DNA of 64,000 nt from NCBI GenBank assembly GCA_026399015.1, contig JAPLRS010000034.1, forward strand, positions 35,757 through 99,756. The letters run 5' to 3'. A model generated the notes under the pieces. It searched no databases. It was not told the origin of the DNA and was given only the letters and a program-made list of their open reading frames with translations. Shown one piece after another: positions 56,045 through 64,000 of this stretch; position 1 is the stretch's first letter, and each line of letters opens with the position of its first letter. The position numbers and the translations under genes are program-made. The stretch is from Methylococcales bacterium (GTDB lineage: Bacteria > Pseudomonadota > Gammaproteobacteria > Methylococcales > Methylomonadaceae).

Positions 56045-56671
56045 CTACATCCTCTCATTCAAAGACTTTGCTAACACTTGTCCTAACTGAGTCAAGCATT
56101 GACTTTGGGCTTTAACCATCAAGGCGTAATCTGAAGTTGAAGCCGGTAAACGACATTCAAAGCGCGTATCAATACTTGGTTTATCTTTAGGCTTAATAAA
56201 CCATTGTGCAATCAACTGGCTTTGGCCTTGCGCATCAACTGTTAAATCTAAGATATCAACTCCCACTTGATAATCAATCTCTTGCCGCTGAGCCCATGGA
56301 TATCTGATTAAATGCCCTGTATTTAACTGACCAGGTAAAACCTTATACAAGGCTAACAAAATATTTTGATCCAGCTTTTCAGCCCAGCGATGTTCCTCAG
56401 ATAGGATGTATTGGTTATCAGAAACGGCAATCAACATTTGCGGGCGGTTTAAATACTCTGGAATCCTAATAGGACCTAGTCCAACAGTTACACTTTTTAA
56501 ATTAACAGCAGATATGTCGTTTTTCTTAAGTCCAACGTCCGCTGATAATCTATAAAACTCAACGGGCTTTGCATCATGTGCACAAGCTGTAATAAGCCCA
56601 CTTAAAACCACTACTGTCATTACCCGACTCAACTCAACAGAAATCTTAAACTTTTTGTTTAATCGCATCAC
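56045..56671 (-). CDS. PqiC-type lipoprotein of an MCE transport system
   Basis: 208 residues with a lipoprotein signal (VVVLSGLITAC) and the ABC transport auxiliary (DUF330/PqiC) domain: VEFYRLSAD, VGLGPIRIPEYLNRPQM, EEHRWAEKLDQNILLAL. Probably the outer-membrane anchored end of the lipid transport path formed with the next three genes. 1 bp separates it from the MCE gene. Confidence 0.9.
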   Translation of the reverse strand: MMRLNKKFKISVELSRVMTVVVLSGLITACAHDAKPVEFYRLSADVGLKKNDISAVNLKSVTVGLGPIRIPEYLNRPQMLIAVSDNQYILSEEHRWAEKLDQNILLALYKVLPGQLNTGHLIRYPWAQRQEIDYQVGVDILDLTVDAQGQSQLIAQWFIKPKDKPSIDTRFECRLPASTSDYALMVKAQSQCLTQLGQVLAKSLNERM

Positions 56672-56672
56672 A

Positions 56673-57677
56673 CTACTCCTTGCCTTTACCGTATATGATT
56701 GAATCAGGATGCCGCTCTAAATAATCGGTCAATTGTTTGGTAGATTGCGCGGCATCTCTTAACGCTTCAAGTGACTGCCATAAAGGCGCATCGGGAGCGG
56801 CTAAAGCCTCAACAGCACCCACGGCGTGCTTAGACTCTAATAAAACACTGGTTGCCGCACCTAAGGTTTTCTCTGTAGAAATTAAAATAGGTTTTATATC
56901 TTGAGAAAACTGGTTAACCATAAAACGTGTATCTGTCATCGTACCATTTAGATTTGCCACTAAAGGCGTTAAATCACGATTAAGGTTTTCTATTAGAACC
57001 GAGGTTTCTTTTAATGTTTTACTTAAAGTTGCACGATCTTTCTTTAACTCCTCTGACGTTGCCATAGTTCGCAGTTCTTTTAAGGTAACAGCAAAATCAT
57101 TCACGATTTGCTCTATGGGTAACTGTTTAATATTAGTTAACACTTCTTCTGCTGCATCTTTAATTTGATCAACAGCTGAAGGCACTGCCGGGAGTTCTGG
57201 CAGACCTTTGTAATTAGTCCCTATCAATTTAACGGGGGTATTACGATAGAAACTAAACTCAACATATAACAAACCAGTCAATAAACTCTGGGTTTGTAAT
57301 TGAGCCTTTAAGCCAGCGTCAATAAATTGTTGAGCGCTTTTCTTACGCTCTTCTAAACTATCAGCCGCATGAAAAGGATGACCTGTTGAATCCAGCACGG
57401 CCTCTGGATCAATTTCAATAACAACTGGCTTGGTTATTTTACGAGCATCTTGGGCAAGTTCTAACGAAATTTCTTTAACTGTGCCAATTTGCACACCTTG
57501 CAATTTAACTGGCGCACCTACATTAAGGCCATTTAAAGCAGAATCAAAAAAAATCACATATTGCATTTTTTTCTTTAAAAATTGACCACCGCCAAACACC
57601 AAAACACCAATTATTAATAAAATTAAGGCGCCTACTAAAAAGGCTCCAATAGCAAAAGGATTAGCCGGCTTACTCAT
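56673..57677 (-). CDS. MCE/MlaD domain substrate-binding protein
   Basis: 334 residues: one N-terminal membrane helix (FLVGALILLIIGVLVFGGG), an MCE domain (FFDSALNGLNVGAPVKLQGVQ) and a long helical C-terminal part that could form a needle or barrel in the periplasm. MCE proteins form hexameric rings carrying lipids. Overlaps the ATPase gene by 4 bp. Confidence 0.92.
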   Translation of the reverse strand: MSKPANPFAIGAFLVGALILLIIGVLVFGGGQFLKKKMQYVIFFDSALNGLNVGAPVKLQGVQIGTVKEISLELAQDARKITKPVVIEIDPEAVLDSTGHPFHAADSLEERKKSAQQFIDAGLKAQLQTQSLLTGLLYVEFSFYRNTPVKLIGTNYKGLPELPAVPSAVDQIKDAAEEVLTNIKQLPIEQIVNDFAVTLKELRTMATSEELKKDRATLSKTLKETSVLIENLNRDLTPLVANLNGTMTDTRFMVNQFSQDIKPILISTEKTLGAATSVLLESKHAVGAVEALAAPDAPLWQSLEALRDAAQSTKQLTDYLERHPDSIIYGKGKE

Positions 57678-58471
57678 AATGCATTGTGCCCCTGAATAGT
57701 TGTGTTATGTGAGTTATGCTTTTCCATTTCGCCTCTTGTCAAAAATCGTATCACCTTAGGATCAGTGGACTCAGCTAATAATAGTTTAGGCGAACCTCCA
57801 GCAATCATCGTTTTAGTTTCCGCGTCTAAAAATACAGAGTTAGTTCCAATAGCAAAAATACTGGCCAATTCATGGGTCACCATCACAATGGTCGATCCTA
57901 AGTTATCTCGTAAACTTCTAATTAAATCGTCCAAAAGTTTAGCACTAATAGGATCCAAGCCAGCAGAAGGCTCATCAAAATATAATATTTCGGGATCTAA
58001 AGCCATCGCTCTGGCTAGCCCCGCACGTTTTTGCATGCCACCACTAATTTCTGAAGGGTAATAATCTTCAAACCCAGCCAAACCTACTAAAGCCAATTTA
58101 TAAGACACAATATTGCGAATACGCATTGCCCCTAACTTAGTATGTTGAGATAAAGGTAAGGCGATGTTTTCTGCTAATGTCATTGAGCTTAATAAAGCTC
58201 CACTTTGAAACAACACGCCCGTTCGCCTCAAAATTCGTTGTCGAACATTAATATCAGCTTCCCAAAGACTTTCAGTGCCATAAAAAACTTGGCCTTTTAC
58301 GGGGCTTTGTAAACCAATAAGATGCATCAACAAGGTACTTTTACCGCAACCACTCCCCCCCATAATGATAAAAATATCACTACGATTAATTGTGAAATCT
58401 AAATCCCGCTGAATAACAAAATCGCCATAGGCCATGGTCATATTTTTAATACTTAAACAGACTGAGCTCAT
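57674..58471 (-). CDS. MlaF-like ABC transporter ATPase
   Basis: 265 residues with Walker A GGSGCGKST, signature EISGGMQKRAGLARA and Walker B ILYFDEPSAGLDP. The GGMQKR form is characteristic of MlaF/Ttg2A lipid transporters. 3 bp from the permease gene. Confidence 0.94.
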   Translation of the reverse strand: MSSVCLSIKNMTMAYGDFVIQRDLDFTINRSDIFIIMGGSGCGKSTLLMHLIGLQSPVKGQVFYGTESLWEADINVRQRILRRTGVLFQSGALLSSMTLAENIALPLSQHTKLGAMRIRNIVSYKLALVGLAGFEDYYPSEISGGMQKRAGLARAMALDPEILYFDEPSAGLDPISAKLLDDLIRSLRDNLGSTIVMVTHELASIFAIGTNSVFLDAETKTMIAGGSPKLLLAESTDPKVIRFLTRGEMEKHNSHNTTIQGHNAL

Positions 58472-58474
58472 GAT

Positions 58475-59614
58475 TTAGATTCCTATACGATTACAAATCA
58501 GAGTCATTGTTGAATCAGCAATGACAATAAATACAATACAAGTCACTACCGCAGAAGTTGCTGCCTTGCCCACAGCCGAAGCACTTCGACCACACTGCAT
58601 ACCCCGCATACATCCAGATAAAGCAATTAAAATTCCAAAAACCGAACACTTAGTCACACCAACCATTAAATCTTTTAAATGCACCGCATCAGCTGTCCGA
58701 TTAAAATACTCTAAGAATGACACATCAAAAAAACCGACTGTCACTAAAGACCCACCAATAATGCCCATTAAGTCCGCATAAAGACAAAGCATAGGCATAA
58801 TTAAAATGAGCGCTAAAATGCGAGGTAATACTAAAAACTCCATAGGTTTAAAGCCCATGGTTTTAAGGGCATCAATTTCACTATTTACTTGCATCGTGCC
58901 TAATTGGGCAGCAAAAGCCGCGCCGGTGCGCCCTGACATAATAATAGCGGCCATAAAGCCACCCATTTCTCGAGTCATCCCTAAACCCACCATATCAGCG
59001 ATATAAATTTGCGCACCAAACAAAGCTAACTGTAGAGCACCCACAAAAGCTAAAATCAAACCGATTAGAAAACTAATAAGAGTAATAATTGGCACTGCTG
59101 AAGGACCACAATCCTGAATATTAATCCATAAATCAATCCGCCGAAATCGCGCTTTACCTAACAATAAAGCCCAAAGACTCAGCGCAGTTTCGCCCACAAA
59201 AGTGCATAAAGTAGTGGCCTCTTTAATAACGGCCAAAGCGCCATCACCTATCCATTCTAACCAATGCCGTTTTGCATCAATACGCTTAGCATCAAGTCGC
59301 TCAGGAACTGTATAAACTAGTTTTAATAAGCCCTGTATGCCCTCGGGTAAAGTACTCGTATCTACCTCAATACCCTGATGATGTCCTTGATCAATAACTC
59401 GGATTAAATCTGTCATTAACAGACTATCCCAATGCCCTAAATTTTTAGTGGAGAAAATCACCCGTTGTATCGAGGAACCCTTAAGCATCTGATCTAACAA
59501 AGGTTGTAAAGACGGCGCATTTGCATCCAAGACCCAATCACCCAGCAAAGCAAGTACTAGTGTTGACGCTTGTTGTGTTATCTTTATTTCACAAGGCAGA
59601 TAATTTACATTCAT
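58475..59614 (-). CDS. MlaE-family permease with N-terminal STAS domain
   Basis: 379 residues. The first ~110 are STAS-like (LALLGDWVLDANAPSL), fused to an MlaE permease with several helices and the coupling segment LGMTREMGGFMAAIIMSGRTGAAFAAQLGTM (core GRTGAAFAAQLGTM). In the Mla system the STAS protein MlaB is separate; here it is part of the permease. First gene of the four-gene operon; no MlaC-type shuttle is present. Confidence 0.92.
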   Translation of the reverse strand: MNVNYLPCEIKITQQASTLVLALLGDWVLDANAPSLQPLLDQMLKGSSIQRVIFSTKNLGHWDSLLMTDLIRVIDQGHHQGIEVDTSTLPEGIQGLLKLVYTVPERLDAKRIDAKRHWLEWIGDGALAVIKEATTLCTFVGETALSLWALLLGKARFRRIDLWINIQDCGPSAVPIITLISFLIGLILAFVGALQLALFGAQIYIADMVGLGMTREMGGFMAAIIMSGRTGAAFAAQLGTMQVNSEIDALKTMGFKPMEFLVLPRILALILIMPMLCLYADLMGIIGGSLVTVGFFDVSFLEYFNRTADAVHLKDLMVGVTKCSVFGILIALSGCMRGMQCGRSASAVGKAATSAVVTCIVFIVIADSTMTLICNRIGI

Positions 59615-59709
59615 AACTAAACAAGTAAATATGATTAAAGTTCATTAAATTTTGTGCTGTATTTTTAATAAAAACATAGCATATCGCCATGACAAAATCA
59701 TTAAAGTCA

Positions 59710-60975
59710 TTAGCGCCCCGACTTTTCCCAGCGAGACAACACGGTTGCCGCAATACTATTGCCTAACACATTCGTTGCACTTCGCCCCATATCTAATAAT
59801 TGATCAATCCCTAACAATAACAATAAACCGGCTTCTGGTAATTGAAACATTGATAAAGTCGCGGCAATTACAATTAAGGAAGCTCTAGGCACACCCGCCA
59901 CGCCTTTACTAGTAAACAACAACACTAATAGCATCAAAAACTGTTCGCTTAAAGGCATATCTATGCCATAAGCCTGTGCGATAAAGAGTACCGCAAAAGT
60001 CATGTACATCATGCTGCCGTCTAAATTAAACGAATACCCCAGCGGTAACACTAAACCACAGACTTTTTTATCACAACCATGACGATCCAATTGTTCTAGT
60101 AATTTAGGATAAGCACTTTCACTACTCGCGGTACCAAACGCTAAGAGCATAGGTTCACGAATATGCTTCAGCAAACTAAAGATACTAGACCCCACAAACA
60201 GAAAGCCCACAAAACACAACAATAAACATAACAACACTAAGCCAAAATAAAACTCACTAATAAATTTGCCATAAGTGAGCAACACACTTAAACCTTGCTG
60301 CGCAATAACCGAAGCAATCGCAGAAAACACAGCGATAGGCGCATATTTCATCACATAAGCAGTCACCTTTAACATGATATGCGCTAACGAATCTAAGACT
60401 TTAACAATGGGTAAAGCAAGCTCTCCGATAGACGCACAAGCCACCCCAAAAAACATGGAGAACACGACGATTTGTAATATTTCATTACCCGCCATCGCTT
60501 CTGTAATACTTTTAGGCACGATATGCGCTATAAAATTAGCTAAAGTCGGTCGAACTTGCGCCAAACCCGTTTCAGCATCTAAGGCCGGCAACTCAATCAC
60601 CAACGATCGCCCAGGCTCCAAAATATTTACCAATAACATCCCTAATAACAAACTGCTAATGGATGCCAAAAAGAACCAGAGCATGGCTTTAATACCAATA
60701 CGGCCCACCGTTTGAATATCACCCATTTTAGCGACACCTACCACTAAAATAGAAAACACCAAGGGAGAAATAATCATCTTAATCAAGCGCAGAAAGATAT
60801 CTGTTAATAAGGTGAATACCTCAATGATTTGACCTAATAAGGGATTAACTGGCATTGATTCTGTCGCTGCCAAGGTCAAATTAAGTAACTCACCCACCAG
60901 CACACCCATGAGCAAGGCGATACCTACATAAATAGTTTGGCGATTATTTTGCGGAAGTTCTGACGGCGTATCCAA
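59710..60975 (-). CDS. Sodium/dicarboxylate symporter (DAACS family)
   Basis: 421 residues with eight helices and two re-entrant loops: serine-rich GTASSESAYP, NLDGSMMYMT on the unwound helix, SKGVAGVPRAS and the substrate Arg/Asn in MGRSATNVLGN. DctA/GltP-like uptake of C4-dicarboxylates or glutamate coupled to Na+ or H+. Monocistronic, divergent from dnaB. Confidence 0.93.
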   Translation of the reverse strand: MDTPSELPQNNRQTIYVGIALLMGVLVGELLNLTLAATESMPVNPLLGQIIEVFTLLTDIFLRLIKMIISPLVFSILVVGVAKMGDIQTVGRIGIKAMLWFFLASISSLLLGMLLVNILEPGRSLVIELPALDAETGLAQVRPTLANFIAHIVPKSITEAMAGNEILQIVVFSMFFGVACASIGELALPIVKVLDSLAHIMLKVTAYVMKYAPIAVFSAIASVIAQQGLSVLLTYGKFISEFYFGLVLLCLLLCFVGFLFVGSSIFSLLKHIREPMLLAFGTASSESAYPKLLEQLDRHGCDKKVCGLVLPLGYSFNLDGSMMYMTFAVLFIAQAYGIDMPLSEQFLMLLVLLFTSKGVAGVPRASLIVIAATLSMFQLPEAGLLLLLGIDQLLDMGRSATNVLGNSIAATVLSRWEKSGR

Positions 60976-61127
60976 GACTAAAACCCTTAAGTGTTGTGAT
61001 AATAGGTATTTAGTTTTAGTGTACTTTATAGCTCTACATTATTCTACAAACATCCGTTTATAAGTCGGCTAGCCCATGACTGAAAACCCGCATCATGATA
61101 TGATTTCCTCTTTTGCAAAAAACTACC

Positions 61128-62525
61128 ATGTCTGAAGACTACACCCTCGACCGTGATTATTCACTGGATGCCCTAAAGGTTCCACCCAACTCAATCCAAG
61201 CCGAACAATCGGTTTTAGGCGGATTGATGCTAGATAATCAAACCTGGGACACTATTGCAGACAGAGTTGTTGAAACTGACTTTTACCGTCGTAGTCATCA
61301 ACTGATCTTCAGAAAAATTGAAGAACTCGCTGAAAAACAAATTCCTTTTGATGTCATCACCTTATCAGATGCTTTAAAAAGTATTGGTGAGCTAGAAAAT
61401 GTCGGTGGCTTAGCCTATTTAATCATGCTGGCTAAGGATACCCCAAGTGCCGCCAATATCAGCGCCTATGCAGATATCGTCAGAGATCGCTCAGTTTTAA
61501 GACAACTGATTCATATTGGCACAGAGATCTCTAACTCTGCTTTTAATCCTGAAGGTCGCGATACCGCAGAACTCTTAGAGAATGCCGAACGGCAAGTTTT
61601 TCAGATAGCAGAACAACGCCAGCGCGGTCAAGCCGGTGGCTTTATCTCTATCAAACAATTATTATCCCAAGCCGTTGAAAAAATTGAAACGCTCTATGAA
61701 CAAGAAGGTTCCGTTACTGGGGCCAGCACTGGTTTTAACGATTTTGATGATTTAACCTCAGGATTACAACCTTCCGACTTAATTATTGTCGCCGGCCGAC
61801 CTTCTATGGGTAAAACCACAATTGCCATGAATATGGCAGAAAATGTGGCACTTAAATCAAAGAACCCCGTTGCAGTCTTTAGTATGGAGATGCCTGGTGA
61901 TTCTTTGGCAATGAGAATGATGTCTTCATTAGGCCGTATTGATCAAAATAAAGTCAGAACCGGTAAATTAGAAGATGATGATTGGCCACGCTTAACCTCA
62001 GCTATTAATTTGTTAGCAGGCACACAATTATTTATTGATGATTCCCCAGCGTTAACCCCAACGGAAGTGCGTGCCAGAGCTCGGCGTTTAGCGCGTGAAC
62101 ATGGGCAACTGGGGTTAATTGTGGTGGATTATTTACAGCTCATGCAATCACCTTCAAGTGGCGATAACCGTGTACAACAAATTTCGGATATTTCTAGGGG
62201 TTTAAAAGCCTTAGCCAAAGAACTCAATGTGCCCGTTATCGCACTATCACAGCTTAACCGTAACTTAGAGCAGCGTCCTAACAAACGCCCAGTCATGTCC
62301 GATTTAAGAGACTCTGGAGCGATTGAGCAAGACGCGGATTTAATTGTATTTGTGTATCGTGATGAAGTTTATAACGAAGACAGCCCAGACAAAGGCATTG
62401 CCGAAATCATTATTGGTAAACAACGAAATGGACCATTAGGAACGGTTAGACTAACCTTCTTAGGACAATATACCCGCTTTGAAAACTTTGCCGGCACACC
62501 TTATAACTCTGGGGATTATGAATGA
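61128..62525 (+). CDS. dnaB: Replicative DNA helicase DnaB
   Basis: 465 residues from ATG 61128; a TTG 15 bp upstream is less likely. N-terminal domain (PPNSIQAEQSVLGGLMLD), then RecA-like motor with GRPSMGKTT, VDYLQLM and RDSGAIEQDAD. No intein. rplI, commonly upstream, is absent here. The stop overlaps the alr start by 4 bp (ATGA). Confidence 0.98.
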   Translation: MSEDYTLDRDYSLDALKVPPNSIQAEQSVLGGLMLDNQTWDTIADRVVETDFYRRSHQLIFRKIEELAEKQIPFDVITLSDALKSIGELENVGGLAYLIMLAKDTPSAANISAYADIVRDRSVLRQLIHIGTEISNSAFNPEGRDTAELLENAERQVFQIAEQRQRGQAGGFISIKQLLSQAVEKIETLYEQEGSVTGASTGFNDFDDLTSGLQPSDLIIVAGRPSMGKTTIAMNMAENVALKSKNPVAVFSMEMPGDSLAMRMMSSLGRIDQNKVRTGKLEDDDWPRLTSAINLLAGTQLFIDDSPALTPTEVRARARRLAREHGQLGLIVVDYLQLMQSPSSGDNRVQQISDISRGLKALAKELNVPVIALSQLNRNLEQRPNKRPVMSDLRDSGAIEQDADLIVFVYRDEVYNEDSPDKGIAEIIIGKQRNGPLGTVRLTFLGQYTRFENFAGTPYNSGDYE

Positions 62526-63637
62526 TCCCAGCTGCTTATGCGGTACTTAATATAGATGCGGCAAAACATAACTTAGCACAAGTTCGTAAACATGCCCCCC
62601 ATGCCAAAATTATGGCCGTCATTAAAGCTAACGGCTATGGACATGGCTTATTACGTATTGCTCAAGCCTTAAAGCCCGTTGATGCATTTGCTGTAGCCCG
62701 CGTTGATGAAGGCATTCGCCTACGTCAAGCCGGTATTAAAACCCCCATTACCGTTTTAGAGGGATTTAGTTGTAATGAAGAATTAGATGAACTTATACGT
62801 TATCAATTAGATGCCGTTGTGCATTCATCTTGTCAGTTGGAAATTTTTGCCCAAAGACCTGAAAAAAACCAACTGTCCATTTGGTTAAAAATGGATACGG
62901 GCATGAATCGTTTAGGCTTTAAACCCGCAGAATTTAATACTGTTTATGCACAATTACAAGATTGTGCCATCGTTAAACAGCCCATCAATTTAATGACGCA
63001 TTTAGCGAACGCTGATATTAAGACGGACGACTCGTCTAGTGATCAAATCAGTTTATTTAAAGATACGATTAATAAACTGCAACTCAATACCGTATCCATA
63101 AACGAACTCAGCATTGCTAACTCGGCTGGCATTTTAGCCTGGCCTTCTGCTATTACAGATTGGGTTAGACCCGGTGTTATGTTGTATGGTATTTCACCGT
63201 TTGCAGACAGCACCGGTAGCCAACTTAACTTAAAACCCATCATGAGCTTACATTCACGTTTAATTGCTGTTAAACAATTAAACAAAGGCGATAAAGTGGG
63301 TTATGCAGGCACATGGATATGTCCGGAAGATACAAACTTAGGTGTTGTTGCCATTGGCTATGGGGACGGATATCCGCGCTATGCAAAAGCGGGCACCCCC
63401 GTTTTAGTTAATGGCCAACGTGTTCCCTTAATTGGTCGAGTTTCTATGGATATGATTACGGTTGATTTGGGATCACAGCCCAATGCCAAAGCAGGTGATC
63501 CGGTTACGCTATGGGGAGAAGATTTAGCCGTTGAAGAAATAGCACAATGTGCAGAGACGATTCCCTATACATTAGTCTGTGGTATCACTCAAAGAGTACA
63601 GATTGTAGAAAAATCTGCACTCTTAACAAGCAACTAA
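62522..63637 (+). CDS. alr: Alanine racemase
   Basis: PLP enzyme making D-alanine for peptidoglycan. 371 residues: Lys35 in IKANGYGHG binds PLP, MDTGMNRLG, catalytic Tyr in VGYAGTW and the GRVSMDMITVD segment. Translationally coupled to dnaB, a common arrangement. Confidence 0.98.
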   Translation: MIPAAYAVLNIDAAKHNLAQVRKHAPHAKIMAVIKANGYGHGLLRIAQALKPVDAFAVARVDEGIRLRQAGIKTPITVLEGFSCNEELDELIRYQLDAVVHSSCQLEIFAQRPEKNQLSIWLKMDTGMNRLGFKPAEFNTVYAQLQDCAIVKQPINLMTHLANADIKTDDSSSDQISLFKDTINKLQLNTVSINELSIANSAGILAWPSAITDWVRPGVMLYGISPFADSTGSQLNLKPIMSLHSRLIAVKQLNKGDKVGYAGTWICPEDTNLGVVAIGYGDGYPRYAKAGTPVLVNGQRVPLIGRVSMDMITVDLGSQPNAKAGDPVTLWGEDLAVEEIAQCAETIPYTLVCGITQRVQIVEKSALLTSN

Positions 63638-63658
63638 GTCATCATCATTTATAAATAA

Positions 63659-63871
63659 TTAACTCTTCGCTTCAATTGCAGTCACTACTTTTTGCTCTGG
63701 TAATTCTAATTCAACTTTTAGTAAAGCATAGGCTAACGGCATAAATGGCGCTAATTGTGGAATAACCGGAATAGGAAAAGCTTTACCCAACACAAAAGCA
63801 AACGAATTATTTAACCAAGGCTTATTAGAACGCGCTGTTTGCAAAATAAATTTATACGCACTGTCTGGCGT
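63659..63871 (-). pseudogene. 3' remnant of an unidentified gene cut by an IS element
   Basis: About 70 codons remain, reading from DSAYKFILQTARSNK to VVTAIEAKS at the stop. The frame is closed upstream by a TAA within IS-derived sequence, so the 5' part of the gene is beyond the element or lost. The remaining peptide has a hydrophobic middle (LGKAFPIPVIPQLAPFMPLA). Family not recognised. Confidence 0.5.
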
Positions 63872-64000
63872 CAATTACTTTGACCGGTTCGCGACAACTA
63901 TCTTGTCCGGTTAGTGGTTAAAAAAATGCTATTTTTTTATGCTTTGTTTCTTTCGATAACTCTCTCCGTTTAATTCAATAATAGTGGCATGATGGATAAT
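63866..64000 (-). mobile_element. End of an IS21-family insertion sequence
   Basis: Left boundary is approximate (a TG lies at 63866). Just inside are two similar 20-bp direct repeats, GTCAATTACTTTGACCGGTT (63870-63889) and GACAACTATCTTGTCCGGTT (63893-63912), each also an imperfect palindrome; multiple end repeats are typical of IS21 transposase binding. The 3' end of an istB-like gene follows. The rest of the element is outside the window. Confidence 0.65.
63929..64000 (-). CDS. IstB-like ATPase of IS21 element, C-terminal fragment
   Basis: Only the last 23 codons are in the window: IIHHATIIELNGESYRKKQ and a short lysine-rich end, stop TAG at 63931-63929. The pattern H-H-x-x-x-x-x-x-x-G-E-S-Y-R is the usual C-terminus of IstB, the transposition helper ATPase. 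Too short for more. Confidence 0.6.
   Translation of the reverse strand: MIHHATIIELNGESYRKKQSIKK

Overview
The window is an AT-rich, gene-dense chromosomal segment of a gammaproteobacterium. Diagnostic gene orders include ftsE-ftsX-rpoH next to ftsY, hslVU-DUF971-ubiE-ubiJ-ubiB, rpsP-rimM-trmD-rplS, dksA-gluQ and dnaB-alr. An NAD-linked formate dehydrogenase (fds) operon, an aa3-type oxidase whose subunit II carries a cytochrome c domain, and a bacteriohemerythrin would fit a methylotroph or methanotroph such as a low-GC member of Methylococcales. That placement is an inference, because no methane or methanol oxidation gene lies in the window.

Layout. 1-6.4 kb: the 3' part of a hybrid histidine kinase, queG, an exported alanine-rich 15-residue repeat protein, gluQ and dksA (two queuosine genes close together), a rhodanese and a small conserved protein. 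6.5-17.4 kb, nearly all on the minus strand: coxB, coxA, a 31-codon membrane peptide, ctaG, coxC, surf1, a SCO-like protein, then one 647-codon frame joining a heme A synthase-like membrane domain to FtsY, followed by ftsE, ftsX and rpoH. A near-perfect CIRCE operator lies just before rpoH. 17.6-20 kb: a frameshifted bacteriohemerythrin and a large lipoprotein of unknown family. 20.2-25.4 kb: hslVU, DUF971 and ubiEJB. 25.6-37.8 kb: a cold-shock gene with a long leader, fdsGBA-fdhD-fdsD, a membrane spermidine-synthase-like protein, a second cold-shock gene plus an RRM protein, a SOUL protein, a zinc alcohol dehydrogenase and an unknown gene.

37.8-38.9 kb holds no intact gene but contains a decayed repeat tract with 42/21-nt periodicity. 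38.9-47.1 kb is a light and oxidative-damage neighbourhood. The minus strand has SRPBCC, short LOV photoreceptor, sterol-desaturase-like enzyme, msrP, msrQ, DUF523/DUF1722, SDR and a membrane protein; the divergent plus strand has DUF1499 and a photolyase. 47.2-55.9 kb: thiED, tRNA-Arg(CCT), parC, a thioesterase, rplS-trmD-rimM-rpsP, ffh and a CcsA-like protein. 56-63.6 kb: an MCE lipid-transport operon, a dicarboxylate symporter, dnaB and alr. At the right edge the end of an IS21-family element (3' end of istB) interrupts an unidentified gene.

How the parts connect: respiratory oxidase assembly is physically coupled to membrane-protein targeting through the ctaA-ftsY fusion, and Ffh, the partner GTPase of FtsY, is encoded 43 kb away. 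The heat-shock sigma factor at the end of that gene string appears to have its own HrcA-type operator. The strongest candidates for something undescribed are the CtaA-FtsY fusion, the CIRCE site on rpoH, and the LOV-MsrPQ-photolyase cluster.
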